Of a stretch of DNA of 64,000 nucleotides, positions 8,425 to 16,965 are shown piece after piece. The stretch's first letter is position 1; each line of letters starts with the position of its first letter. The notes beneath the pieces were generated by a model that was not told where the DNA came from, searched no databases, and saw only the letters and a program-made list of their open reading frames with translations. The DNA is from an uncultured Anaerotruncus sp. (GTDB lineage: Bacteria > Bacillota > Clostridia > Oscillospirales > Ruminococcaceae), in the NCBI GenBank assembly GCA_944385965.1, contig CALWZG010000053.1:101772-165771 (forward strand), written 5' to 3'. A program made the position numbers and the translations under genes.

Positions 8425-8482
8425 GGCAGACCTCCTTCCCTCAGGATACTATTATCTTATGTGGGAAGGAAAAAGAATGATA

Positions 8483-10075
8483 CTATTCAAAAGGTTTGTA
8501 GAGTTTCATAATTTCCAGAGCGGCCCGAATCCCGTCCACAGCGGCACTCATAATTCCACCTGCGTAGCCAGCACCTTCTGCGCAGGGATAAAGTCCCTCC
8601 AAAGTTGGAGATTGGAGGTTTTCCTGCCTAAGCACCCGCAATGGAGAGGAAGTGCGGGTTTCTACTCCCGTCAAGAGGGTATCAGATTTGGAAAAGCCCT
8701 TGATTTTTCGCTCAAAATCCAGAAGCCCTACACGAAGCATTTCTGTTACAAAAGGAGGAAACAAGGCTTGAAAATCACCGGCCACAATTCCCCGATGATA
8801 GGTAGGCTGCACAGAACCTATCCGCAGTCCAGCCTTTCCCTCCAAAAAGCTGCCTGCATCTTGAGCAGGGGCCTGGTATTTCCCACCTCCCATCTCAAAC
8901 GCTTTTCGCTCTAAATCCTGCTGAAATCTCATTCCAGCCAAGGGGTCCTCTCCATAATCCGCTGGTGTTACGGATACCGCCAAGGCGGCGTTGGCATTGC
9001 GGCCATCTCTGGCATAACAGCTCATTCCGTTGGTTACCACCATTCCCTCTTGGGAAGCTGCTGGTACCACATATCCACCGGGACACATACAGAAGGTATA
9101 CACCCCTCTATCCCCTATTCGTTTAGAAAGCTGGTATTCCCCCACAGGCAGAGCGGGATGATTGGCCCACTTCCCATAAAGGCCCTGGTTGATGGTATCT
9201 TGCAGATGTTCCACCCGCACACCAACAGAAAATGGTTTCGGTTCCATCTGAATCCCCAAGTGGTGAAGCCATTGAAAAGTATCTCGGGCGCTATGGCCGG
9301 TGGCCAAAACCAATACCTCAGCGGGGACTTCCTGGGAATCGGTGACCGCCCCTGTCAGATGCCCATTTATGGAGCGCAAACCCTGTAAAGTGGTATGAAA
9401 ATGGATTTCCCCGCCCAACCGTAAAATTTCCTGGCGGATTCCAGTGACCACATCTCTTAATCGGTCTGTTCCAATGTGGGGCTTGGCCTTCTGCAAAATT
9501 TCTTTTGGGGCTCCAAACCGTACAAATTCCCTTAGTACCCAGCCACATTTTGAGTCGCCAATACGGGTGGTCAATTTCCCGTCGGAAAAGGTTCCCGCTC
9601 CCCCTTCGCCAAACTGAACATTGGTAGTTTCATCCAAACTTCCTGTACTCCAGAAGGATTCCACTGCCTGAACCCGTTCCTCCATGGAACCACCCCGCTC
9701 CAACACAAGTGGGCGATATCCATTGCGTGCCAACAGCAGACCTGCAAACATCCCAGCCGGTCCAAATCCCACTACTACCGGGCGATGCTGCAAAGGTTTA
9801 TTCCCATAAACAACCTTTAATGGTTCTTCTTGTCGCAGCACAATCTTTGGGTTTTTCAGTCTCTCCACCAATTGGCTTTCGCCGGAAGGCAAGGTAATTG
9901 CTACCGAATGGACAAAATGGGGCTTCCCCTTTCCTCGAGCGTCCAAAGAGGTTTTGGAGATAGCGCAATCTAAGACCGATGTGTCTTTCAACCCCAATAA
10001 GCGCAGGGCTTTCTCAATAGCGGCGGAGGCTGGCTCATCCAATCCGGTGACGACAGAATTTACAAGTATTGACAT
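8483..10075 (-). CDS. COG2509-type FAD-dependent dehydrogenase
   Basis: The 530-residue protein has an N-terminal region of about 95 residues followed by a Rossmann FAD site VVVGFGPAGMFAG near 100-112. It also has NVQFGEGGAGTFSDGKL near 165 and a C-terminal closing motif CAEGAGYAGGIMSAAVDG near 500, all typical of the uncharacterised FAD-dependent dehydrogenase family COG2509 widespread in Clostridia. Substrate and partner are unknown in general. The ATG follows AGGAGAAAGAT. A terminator hairpin upstream separates it from cdaR. Confidence 0.85.
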   Translation of the reverse strand: MSILVNSVVTGLDEPASAAIEKALRLLGLKDTSVLDCAISKTSLDARGKGKPHFVHSVAITLPSGESQLVERLKNPKIVLRQEEPLKVVYGNKPLQHRPVVVGFGPAGMFAGLLLARNGYRPLVLERGGSMEERVQAVESFWSTGSLDETTNVQFGEGGAGTFSDGKLTTRIGDSKCGWVLREFVRFGAPKEILQKAKPHIGTDRLRDVVTGIRQEILRLGGEIHFHTTLQGLRSINGHLTGAVTDSQEVPAEVLVLATGHSARDTFQWLHHLGIQMEPKPFSVGVRVEHLQDTINQGLYGKWANHPALPVGEYQLSKRIGDRGVYTFCMCPGGYVVPAASQEGMVVTNGMSCYARDGRNANAALAVSVTPADYGEDPLAGMRFQQDLERKAFEMGGGKYQAPAQDAGSFLEGKAGLRIGSVQPTYHRGIVAGDFQALFPPFVTEMLRVGLLDFERKIKGFSKSDTLLTGVETRTSSPLRVLRQENLQSPTLEGLYPCAEGAGYAGGIMSAAVDGIRAALEIMKLYKPFE

Positions 10076-10125
10076 ATCTTTCTCCTATCTAAGCTCCAAT
10101 TATACCCACTAAAACTTCCACAGAA

Positions 10126-10159
10126 AAAGAGGGTCTTTCCTTGGCGAAAGACCCTCTTT
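10126..10159 (-). terminator. Terminator of the cdaA-cdaR operon
   Basis: A perfect 14-base-pair stem AAAGAGGGTCTTTC/GAAAGACCCTCTTT with a six-base loop is followed on the minus strand by a run of T. Confidence 0.9.
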
Positions 10160-10190
10160 AGAAAAATGGTCTTGTGATAATCGCAGGACC

Positions 10191-11456
10191 CTATTCCTTT
10201 TCCTTGATGGTCACTACCACCGAATAATCTCCAACCGCCCAAGCCAACTTGCCGCCTGGAACCAAAATATGAACTGGCAGATTATATGGCCCTGGAGCTA
10301 CTTCTCGCTCAGAAAGATCCACCTCTGCCACAATATCCTGGGAGGAAAGGGTCTCCATCACCTCAGGGGAACCAATAATATTGACCCCTGCAATCTGGGG
10401 GGTATTGACTGTAACCTCATAGTTGACAGGTACATTGATGACTTTGATATCAGAAACAGTATAAGTTGTTTGAAGCATGTCGCTGTTCAGAAAGGTAACA
10501 CCTATGGTTTGTACATTATTGATATTCATTAGTCCGGATGGGAGTGTTACATCAAAGACCTGAACAAACCCTGCTGTGACCTCTTTTAAATCCACATATC
10601 CTAGGGAGATTTCCTGCTGCTGATTTAGCACACTGGCTGGTCCCGCCACCAAAATCGTATCTTGGGTCAACTCATATTCCAACTCGTCCAACGGGAATCC
10701 ATCTGGTACGTTCAGATAGTCAAACCGCACAGGCAGTTCTTTTTGCTCAAACACCTGAACGGTGATATCCGCTGATTCCTGATCCAGGCTTAGCAGGTCT
10801 TTTGAAACCTCATTGCCCTCCGAATCATAGAAATACAACTGACTCCTTACAGTTTTTGTGCTGGTTAAAGGCTCTGTAAACTGTACCGCCGCCACACACT
10901 TATCGATTTGAGAAATGACGCTTTCTGGCCCATAGACTTCAATTTTCTCAGGACTTACAGTTGTTCCCGCTCCCAAATATCCTTCCTCTGGAATTTTCAA
11001 ACCTTGTACACTGGGGGTAACCGAAAAGGTTTTGGTGACATAACGATCCACCTTCAAAGAGATGGTTTCTGGGTGAATCCCCTGAATGGTGAATCCTCTT
11101 ACATATCGGCTTTTACAGGTAAGCCGCACAGAAGGGTAGGTTCCCGGTTTGGTAATTCCAGAAAGATCTGGGACTACCTGGAGGTCCGCAGGCCGGATTC
11201 GGCCCACTTGAGCCCTGTCTCCCTCAATCACCACATCCACCTTGATGTCCTGATCTTCTACTACCTTTAAAGAAGAAAGAGCCAATTGATCGCTTTCTTC
11301 CACCGCTTGGAAATCAACAGGTACATCTTTAACTGTATAGCTTCCCTGTGTATCAATAAAATTCACTGTAATCAGCCAAGCAATAAAGGCGGTCACCACA
11401 GAGAACAAAATCAAAAACCGTTTATTGTCAAATAGACGCCCAAAATCAATTTTCAT
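10191..11456 (-). CDS. cdaR: YbbR-domain protein CdaR, regulator of diadenylate cyclase
   Basis: The 421-residue protein has one N-terminal transmembrane segment near 13-33 (FLILFSVVTAFIAWLI) and then about four YbbR repeats, recognisable by recurring VxVxxxG and (P/E)xVxVxGP patterns such as VEVYGPESV and ILVAGPASV. CdaR sits outside the membrane and modulates CdaA. Its start overlaps the end of cdaA by 11 bases, so the two are translationally coupled, as in other Firmicutes. The usual third partner glmM is not next to it. Confidence 0.93.
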   Translation of the reverse strand: MKIDFGRLFDNKRFLILFSVVTAFIAWLITVNFIDTQGSYTVKDVPVDFQAVEESDQLALSSLKVVEDQDIKVDVVIEGDRAQVGRIRPADLQVVPDLSGITKPGTYPSVRLTCKSRYVRGFTIQGIHPETISLKVDRYVTKTFSVTPSVQGLKIPEEGYLGAGTTVSPEKIEVYGPESVISQIDKCVAAVQFTEPLTSTKTVRSQLYFYDSEGNEVSKDLLSLDQESADITVQVFEQKELPVRFDYLNVPDGFPLDELEYELTQDTILVAGPASVLNQQQEISLGYVDLKEVTAGFVQVFDVTLPSGLMNINNVQTIGVTFLNSDMLQTTYTVSDIKVINVPVNYEVTVNTPQIAGVNIIGSPEVMETLSSQDIVAEVDLSEREVAPGPYNLPVHILVPGGKLAWAVGDYSVVVTIKEKE

Positions 11457-12312
11457 GATTTTTTCTCCCCCTCCAAAACTCGAATTTTTTTTCGGAAGGT
11501 TCCGGCGCCGCAGGCAGCAATTGGGTATTCAGTGTTTCCCTCAGGGTGTCCAAAGAGATTCCCCGAGTGAGATGTCCGTTCTGGCAAACGGTAATATACC
11601 CTGTTTCCTCAGATACCACCACAACCAAAGCATCGCTCATCTCACTGACTCCCAAAGCGGCTCTATGCCGGGTTCCCAATTCCCTGCTAATCTCTGAGTT
11701 ATCGGACAAAGGCAAAAAACATCCCGCCGCATGGAGCCGGGCGTCTCTGACAATCATAGCTCCATCATGCAGAGGAGAATTGGGAAAGAAGATATTGCCA
11801 ATCAATTCCGCTGTGGGGGTGGAATCAATAATGGTTCCCGTATTGATAATTTCTCCCAACCGTGTTTTCTGCTCAATCACAACCAACGCTCCTATCTTCT
11901 GCCGAGAGAGAGAGGCAGCGGCGTCCACCAGAGCTTCTATAAAGTTTTTCCAACCCTCCTGGGCTTCCAATTCGTTAGAGCTGCTAGCAAACACATTCAA
12001 TTTTCCAATCCGTGACCGCCCCACCTGTTCCAAAGCCCGACGCAGCTCTGGCTGAAATACAATCACCATCACTACCAGACCGGTGTTCAGCAGGTTGTTC
12101 ATCAGAAAGCCTAAAGTGCGCAATTCCAGTTCATCAGCCAGAAGGCTTAGCAATAAGAGAATCGCGATACCTTTTACCAGCTGAGCTGCTCTGGTTTCAC
12201 GAACCAACTTGATTCCATGATAAATCAAATAAGCGATTATCCCAATATCAAAAACATCCGCTACATGTACAGTTCCCAGCACACTGCTGATGTTGGACCA
12301 CAGGTTTCCCAT
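11446..12312 (-). CDS. cdaA: Diadenylate cyclase CdaA
   Basis: CdaA makes the second messenger c-di-AMP from two ATP and controls potassium and osmolyte transport and wall homeostasis. The 288-residue protein has three predicted membrane helices in the first 90 residues (DIGIIAYLIYH, ILLLLSLLAD, GLVVMVIVFQ). The DAC domain follows with the catalytic DGA near 183-185 (SPLHDGAMIV) and RHR near 215-217 (LGTRHRAALG). The ATG follows GGAGATTGAATTGA. It is the first gene of the cdaA-cdaR pair. Confidence 0.97.
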   Translation of the reverse strand: MGNLWSNISSVLGTVHVADVFDIGIIAYLIYHGIKLVRETRAAQLVKGIAILLLLSLLADELELRTLGFLMNNLLNTGLVVMVIVFQPELRRALEQVGRSRIGKLNVFASSSNELEAQEGWKNFIEALVDAAASLSRQKIGALVVIEQKTRLGEIINTGTIIDSTPTAELIGNIFFPNSPLHDGAMIVRDARLHAAGCFLPLSDNSEISRELGTRHRAALGVSEMSDALVVVVSEETGYITVCQNGHLTRGISLDTLRETLNTQLLPAAPEPSEKKFEFWRGRKNHEN

Positions 12313-12337
12313 TCAATTCAATCTCCTTTGAATTTGA

Positions 12338-12368
12338 AAGCAAGCGGCCGCCATCAGGCCACTTGCTT
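12338..12368 (-). other. Hairpin at the 5' end of the cdaA transcript or end of the desulfurase operon
   Basis: AAGCAAG-x-GGCC pairs with GGCC-x-CTTGCTT around a short loop, with one mismatch. On the minus strand the following T-tract is poor. The hairpin lies right where a transcript from the predicted cdaA promoter would begin, so it may be a leader structure rather than, or as well as, a terminator of the upstream gene. Confidence 0.5.
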
Positions 12369-12374
12369 ACCTCT

Positions 12375-12402
12375 ATTTTAACACACATAGCCGTGAAATC
12401 AA
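12375..12402 (-). promoter_or_regulatory. Predicted sigma-A promoter of cdaA
   Basis: On the minus strand TTGATT is followed after 16 bases by TAAAAT. The -35 box overlaps the last codons of the upstream cysteine desulfurase gene. Confidence 0.55.
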
Positions 12403-13565
12403 TCTTTTTTTGCCACATGTTGCCTTACTTTAGCAATCTTTCTAACCACATAGGCAAATTCTCTTGCCTGTTCCATTGTATTAAAAGCTCCAACGCTTAC
12501 CCGAACGGCCCCATTTGGAAAAGTATGAAATTTTTGGTGGGCGTCCGGCGCGCAATGCAGTCCTCCGCGCACAGCAAACCCCTCTTGGTTCAGCAACTGT
12601 GTGGTTTCCTCAGAGGTCAGTCCCTCAATATTGAAACTGAATAGCGGCAGACTCTTTTGATAAATTGGTTCTGGCGTATATAAAATCACACCTTCAATAG
12701 AAAGAAGCTGTTGATATAAACTCCGGCAAATGCTCATCTCATAGCGGGCCAATGTTTCTCTGCCATGCCGCTGGACAAAATCGATACCAGCTCCTAAGCC
12801 TAAAATACCCATGGTATTCAAAGTTCCTGATTCCAATCGGTCTGGAAGAAACTCAGGCTGAGCCAACTCGCTGGATACGCTGCCAGTGCCTCCTTTTACC
12901 AAAGGCCTCAGCTTCTGGCCACAGGCTGTAATCAACAATCCTGTACCACTGGGTCCATACAATCCTTTGTGCCCTGGAGCGCATAAAAAATCTATCCCCA
13001 TTTCCCGCATATGGATAGGCTCTGTACCTGCCGTTTGAGCGGCATCCAAAATAAAGTACAGACCATAGCTTTTGGCCAGTTTTGCCAGCTTCGCAGCGGG
13101 GAGCCGGATTCCAAACACATTGGAGCCATGGGTACAAAGGATCGCCTTGGTATTGGGCTGAATGGCCGACTGAAAGGATGCCACAGTTCGTTCCTCATCC
13201 AAATCCACTTTTGCTACCGTATAAGAAATCTTTCTTTGCTGTGCCAATGCCCATATAGGACGCAGGACGGAATTGTGTTCCAAATCGGAGATTACCACAT
13301 GATCTCCTGATTGAAATAGTCCTTGAATCACGGTATTCAGCGCATAAGTGCAGTTTTGAGTAAATACCACATGCTCTGGGTTCTCCGCTCCAAAAAAGGA
13401 AGCAGCTTTTTCTCTGACTTCAAAAACCTGCCTGGCTGTTTGGACGGAAAGGTCATGGCCGCTGCGGCCTGGATTGGCTCCATATCGTGTAAGAGCAGTC
13501 AGAACAGCTGTTTGTACCGCTGGAGGTTTTGGAAAGGAGGTGGCTGCATTATCAAAATATACCAT
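12399..13565 (-). CDS. Cysteine desulfurase-like class V aminotransferase (EF2568 type)
   Basis: The 388-residue PLP enzyme shows YFDNAATSFPKP at the start, ILDAAQTAG near 172, and the PLP lysine in APGHKGLYGPSGTG near 200. The catalytic cysteine is in RGGLHCAPDAH near 347, followed by GAVRVSVGAFNT. This is the family that removes sulfur or selenium from (seleno)cysteine and loads carrier proteins. It follows a DUF3343 protein by four bases, and its GGGAGG ribosome site lies inside the end of that gene. The pairing suggests a sulfur or selenium relay. The exact acceptor is not visible. Confidence 0.88.
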   Translation of the reverse strand: MVYFDNAATSFPKPPAVQTAVLTALTRYGANPGRSGHDLSVQTARQVFEVREKAASFFGAENPEHVVFTQNCTYALNTVIQGLFQSGDHVVISDLEHNSVLRPIWALAQQRKISYTVAKVDLDEERTVASFQSAIQPNTKAILCTHGSNVFGIRLPAAKLAKLAKSYGLYFILDAAQTAGTEPIHMREMGIDFLCAPGHKGLYGPSGTGLLITACGQKLRPLVKGGTGSVSSELAQPEFLPDRLESGTLNTMGILGLGAGIDFVQRHGRETLARYEMSICRSLYQQLLSIEGVILYTPEPIYQKSLPLFSFNIEGLTSEETTQLLNQEGFAVRGGLHCAPDAHQKFHTFPNGAVRVSVGAFNTMEQAREFAYVVRKIAKVRQHVAKKD

Positions 13566-13569
13566 CGTT

Positions 13570-13797
13570 TCACGCCTCCCGAATCTCGGACACAGGGATT
13601 CCCGCCTGCTCCAACAGTTGAACAGCTTTGAACGGGTCGCCTCCTACCTTTAGAGCATAGCCGCAGCCTTCTTTTCGGTTGGGATGGGAATTCCTTTGCA
13701 GGTAAGCGGAAATCCCATTCTGTTCCAAAAGTTTTTGCCCTCTCATAGCGCTGGTAACCGAACGGACCACCAATAAAGACTTACGAGTTGTATCCAT
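13570..13797 (-). CDS. DUF3343 protein, putative Se/S carrier
   Basis: The 75-residue protein fits the DUF3343 family: a beta-alpha-beta-like start (SLLVVRSVTSAMRGQKLLEQ), NGISAYLQRNSHP, and the conserved GCGYALKV near 45 with one cysteine. Pfam describes this family as a putative Se/S carrier. It is directly followed by a cysteine desulfurase, the context expected for a chalcogen acceptor. The ATG follows a GGGGAA site; an earlier in-frame start gives an unlikely extension. The carrier role is inference from family name and neighbour. Confidence 0.72.
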   Translation of the reverse strand: MDTTRKSLLVVRSVTSAMRGQKLLEQNGISAYLQRNSHPNRKEGCGYALKVGGDPFKAVQLLEQAGIPVSEIREA

Positions 13798-13821
13798 ATA
13801 AAGTTCCCCTATCTTAAAGAA

Positions 13822-13854
13822 AATACAGCGGCACATAAGATCTGCCGCTGTATT
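13822..13854 (-). terminator. Terminator after the ispD-ispF operon
   Basis: A perfect 12-base-pair stem AATACAGCGGCA/TGCCGCTGTATT is followed on the minus strand by TTCTTT. It lies only 24 bases upstream of the DUF3343 start, so it might also act in that gene's leader. Confidence 0.75.
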
Positions 13855-13883
13855 ATCTTATGCTTTAGGGGAAGGCCTTGCGC

Positions 13884-14438
13884 TTAGTTTCTCCGACGGT
13901 ATAAGATTGGCTGGTCATAACCAAAGGTACATTGCCCGTCCCTTTCAAAAATCTCCTGAACTTCCAAAATATCTGGCCCGATTCTCTCTTTGAGCGTAAA
14001 CCGCAGAATGGGAGAAAATTGGCTCACGCTCTCCCCTGCAAAAGCCGTTCCATCCCAATGATAGGTGATGGGAGAAAATCTGGGAGAAGGAGTCAACTCC
14101 TTAAAATCCAATTGCAGGGCATCTGTATAGCGAAAATCCTCATGACTATATCGGCCAGGCTGATTATAAGAGGTTAAGACCACATTTCCACTCTGGTCCT
14201 CGGTAAACAAAAATAGATGGGGCAGAATATTGGCGTTATCCCCCAAATAATAATCGCTTTCCTCCAACACAAAATATCCTGAAAAATTCGCCGGCAGATT
14301 CTTAATTTTATCATTGCACAAGGTGTTCTTGTGGCGGCAGAAAGGGAATTGCTCCGCGTAGGCGCCCATCTGTTCCAGCTGTTGGTCGTTGTCAAACTCA
14401 CCGCACAAATATTCCAAAAAACGCTCGATTTGTCTCAT
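13884..14438 (-). CDS. Unknown protein, weak CpcT/CpeT-like pattern
   Basis: I do not recognise this 184-residue protein with confidence. It starts with IERFLEYLCGEFDNDQQLEQM, then has a region with YFVLEESDYYLGDNANILPH and later LFLFTEDQSGNVVLTSY. The order (small helix with GEF-N-x-Q, a hydrophobic strand with an E-x-x-YY element, then an L-x-x-F strand) is reminiscent of the CpcT/CpeT-like beta barrel. Sequence alone does not prove this, and bilin chemistry is not expected here. It is soluble, has no signal peptide, and starts ten bases after ispF, so it is likely co-transcribed with ispD-ispF. Confidence 0.5.
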   Translation of the reverse strand: MRQIERFLEYLCGEFDNDQQLEQMGAYAEQFPFCRHKNTLCNDKIKNLPANFSGYFVLEESDYYLGDNANILPHLFLFTEDQSGNVVLTSYNQPGRYSHEDFRYTDALQLDFKELTPSPRFSPITYHWDGTAFAGESVSQFSPILRFTLKERIGPDILEVQEIFERDGQCTFGYDQPILYRRRN

Positions 14439-14448
14439 AAGTTACCAC

Positions 14449-14928
14449 CTATTCTTTCAGCAGCAAGCACACCGCATGAGCGCAGATGCCTTCTCCTGTT
14501 CCCGTAAAACCCATTTTTTCTTCCGTTGTAGCCTTTACACTCACCTGGTCCACACTGGATTGACAAGCTGTGGCCAACCTTTGCCGCATATCGGGAATAA
14601 AAGGTTTCAGTTTAGGGGCTTGGGCGATGATGGTCACATCCAAGTTCCCCAATCTCCAGCCTTGGAATTGGATTTTCTCCCACACCAGCTCTAATAAATG
14701 TATGGAGTCCGCTCCGGCATAAGCCGGGTCACTGTCGGGAAATAAAGCACCTATATCCCCCATCGCTAAAGCCCCCAATAACGCATCCATAACAGCGTGG
14801 GTAGCTGTATCAGCGTCAGAATGACCCAATAAGCCTCTCTCAAAAGGGATTTGTACACCTCCCAAAATCAGGGGCCTGTCTATTTCCAGCCTGTGGGCGT
14901 CGTATCCATGGCCTATCCGCAGCTCCAT
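14449..14928 (-). CDS. ispF: 2-C-methyl-D-erythritol 2,4-cyclodiphosphate synthase
   Basis: IspF forms the cyclodiphosphate of the MEP isoprenoid pathway. From the ATG behind AAAGGAGAT the protein has 159 residues. [11 protein letters not shown] near 4-14 provides the metal-binding Asp and His, [18 protein letters not shown] near 35-52 the third metal ligand, and [16 protein letters not shown] near 134 the substrate loop. Its start codon shares one base with the stop of ispD (TAATG), so translation is coupled. IspF takes the product made after IspD and IspE. Confidence 0.97.
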   Translation of the reverse strand: MELRIGHGYDAHRLEIDRPLILGGVQIPFERGLLGHSDADTATHAVMDALLGALAMGDIGALFPDSDPAYAGADSIHLLELVWEKIQFQGWRLGNLDVTIIAQAPKLKPFIPDMRQRLATACQSSVDQVSVKATTEEKMGFTGTGEGICAHAVCLLLKE

Positions 14929-15650
14929 TAAACCATCTCCTTTGTCTGCTCCAAAATCAGTTGGGCCATCAGCAGATCTGTCGGTGTCGTAATTTTTAAA
15001 TTGGTGTACTCTCCAGAAGAAAGGTAAACCTGCTGTCCAATCGCCTCCAACATTTGGCAATCATCTGTATAATCCTTCCCTTGGTTTTTTGCCATCTCCA
15101 TAGCCTCTTTGTATCTGTCCAGCCGAAAAACCTGAGGGGTCTGTACCGCATAAAGCTTGCTCCTATCAGGAGTGTGGTCAATCATTTTATCAGAGTTTGC
15201 CACCTTAATCGTATCAACTACCGGAACCGCAGCAGCGGCGGCCCCATAACGAATCGCCTCAATGACCGACTCTGCAATCACCTGCTGTCCCACTAAGGGT
15301 CTGGCTCCATCATGGATGGCTACATAGGCTGTTTGTGGACTTACCGCTTGAATTCCCTTCCACACTGACTGCTGTCTTGTTTCTCCTCCTGCTACCACCG
15401 AACGGACCTTTAAAATCTCAAAGTCCTTCACTAGTTCCAGTACTGCCGGAATCATATCAGAACGTGTCACAACCACCAACTCGTCAATCCAATCACTATA
15501 AGACAGTGCCTCTAAGGTATGGGCCAATACTGGAGTTCCATCCAATACCTCCAATTGTTTATCCAATCCCTCCATCCGGGTGGAAAATCCAGCCGCTGGA
15601 ACCACCGCGGAAACATAGGGCTTTTCCATTTTAGGTCTGCAAAGAAACAT
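14928..15650 (-). CDS. ispD: 2-C-methyl-D-erythritol 4-phosphate cytidylyltransferase
   Basis: IspD adds CMP to methylerythritol 4-phosphate. The 240-residue protein has [11 protein letters not shown] with the nucleotide-binding glycine-rich loop near 16-27, [10 protein letters not shown] near 110 and [10 protein letters not shown] near 205. The start was chosen at the ATG seven bases behind GGAGG; an earlier in-frame codon lacks a ribosome site. IspD and IspF are fused in some bacteria; here they are separate but coupled. No strong promoter was found, although TAGACT-17-TAAAAT upstream is possible. Confidence 0.95.
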   Translation of the reverse strand: MFLCRPKMEKPYVSAVVPAAGFSTRMEGLDKQLEVLDGTPVLAHTLEALSYSDWIDELVVVTRSDMIPAVLELVKDFEILKVRSVVAGGETRQQSVWKGIQAVSPQTAYVAIHDGARPLVGQQVIAESVIEAIRYGAAAAAVPVVDTIKVANSDKMIDHTPDRSKLYAVQTPQVFRLDRYKEAMEMAKNQGKDYTDDCQMLEAIGQQVYLSSGEYTNLKITTPTDLLMAQLILEQTKEMV

Positions 15651-15744
15651 TCCAATCCCTCCAAAAATTATTTTACACACCATCTATTCCGAAGTCTAGT
15701 ATATTTTGTAAACAACCTCTAAAAACGTTTGGAGAGATTACACA

Positions 15745-15774
15745 AACGGCATAGCCATCATTGACTATGCCGTT
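15745..15774 (-). terminator. Terminator after pfkA
   Basis: AACGGCATAG and CTATGCCGTT form a perfect ten-base-pair stem with a ten-base loop. The T-tract after it on the minus strand is short. Confidence 0.6.
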
Positions 15775-15790
15775 AAATGTACTTCTATAT

Positions 15791-16780
15791 TTAGATAGAA
15801 ATGGCATCTGCGATTTCAAAGAGACGGTGATTAAATTCCTTTTTCATATTCAGTGCCTCAAGAATATCCAAATCCACAATCTTATTATTTCTGCTGACTA
15901 CTACACGGTTGCCTATTCCCTGCTCTAACAATTCTACCGCTCTAAAGCCCATTTCACTAGCCAGTACACGCTCCCGAGCAGTAGGAATACCTCCCCGCTG
16001 TACATGTCCCAACACAGTGGCTCTGGACTCTACTCCGGTACGCTCCTGAATTTGCCGGGCAATCTCATGGACATCCCCCATGCCGTTGGCGCTGGTAACC
16101 CCTTCCGCCACGACAATAATGAAATGTTTTTTCCCGGTACGCAGGGTCCTCTGCATTTTTTCCACAATGGACTCAATGGTGAAAGGAACCTCTGGAAGCA
16201 GAATCGCCACTGCGCCGCAGGCAATTCCCGCATACAAAGCAATATCTCCGCAATGGCGGCCCATAACCTCCACGATAGAGCAACGGTCATGGGACTGGGA
16301 GGTATCACGCAATTTATCCACCATATCCATGACTGTATTTAACGCGGTGTCAAAGCCAATTGTGTAATCACTGGACGCAATATCATTATCGATGGTTCCA
16401 GGAATTCCTATGCAAGGTACGCCCTTCAGAGAAAGATCTCTGGCTCCACGGAAAGAGCCATCACCGCCGATGACCACCAGTCCATCAATGCCCATCTTTT
16501 CACAAGCCTCGCGGCCCCGCTCCACACCCTCGTCATATTTGAACTCGGGACACCGGGCGGTATACAGAATGGTGCCACCCCGCTGCAGAGTATCGCTGAC
16601 GCTGCGCAGGTTCATCTCGAAAACGTCCTGGTTCAGCAGACCGGTATATCCACGCCGAATACCAAGTACACGAATATTCTTGTACAAAGCGCTTCTTACT
16701 ACCGAGCGGACTACTGCGTTCATTCCAGGGGCGTCACCGCCGCTTGTCAGAACACCGATCATTTTTTGTTTGAGTTCCAT
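15791..16780 (-). CDS. pfkA: ATP-dependent 6-phosphofructokinase
   Basis: PfkA phosphorylates fructose 6-phosphate in glycolysis. The 329-residue protein shows GVLTSGGDAPGMNAVVRS at the N-terminus, GGDGSFRGA near 103, the catalytic PGTIDNDI near 124 with the base aspartate, MGRHCGDIAL near 168 and VLGHVQRGG near 244. The GGDGS rather than GGEDT pattern points to ATP as donor. The ATG is nine bases behind GGAGG; a TTG further up overlaps that site. It has its own promoter and a leader of about 75 bases after dnaE. Confidence 0.97.
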   Translation of the reverse strand: MELKQKMIGVLTSGGDAPGMNAVVRSVVRSALYKNIRVLGIRRGYTGLLNQDVFEMNLRSVSDTLQRGGTILYTARCPEFKYDEGVERGREACEKMGIDGLVVIGGDGSFRGARDLSLKGVPCIGIPGTIDNDIASSDYTIGFDTALNTVMDMVDKLRDTSQSHDRCSIVEVMGRHCGDIALYAGIACGAVAILLPEVPFTIESIVEKMQRTLRTGKKHFIIVVAEGVTSANGMGDVHEIARQIQERTGVESRATVLGHVQRGGIPTARERVLASEMGFRAVELLEQGIGNRVVVSRNNKIVDLDILEALNMKKEFNHRLFEIADAISI

Positions 16781-16864
16781 AACACGCAACCTCCATTTGG
16801 CGCACCTCTATAAAAGAGGAGCCTCCTTCTGCTTGATATCCCCAACAGATATTAAGTTAGTTCC

Positions 16865-16893
16865 AGTATACTAAAAAGAGTTATCATCTTCAA
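16865..16893 (-). promoter_or_regulatory. Sigma-A promoter of pfkA
   Basis: On the minus strand TTGAAG is followed after 17 bases by TATACT. The resulting leader contains a small hairpin CCTC/GAGG near 16816-16831 just before the pfkA ribosome site. Confidence 0.65.
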
Positions 16894-16965
16894 GACAGAA
16901 GTCGAATTCTTGTAAAAATTTCACATAATTTGAAAATTCAACGATTTTTTAATGGACATTCTCAT

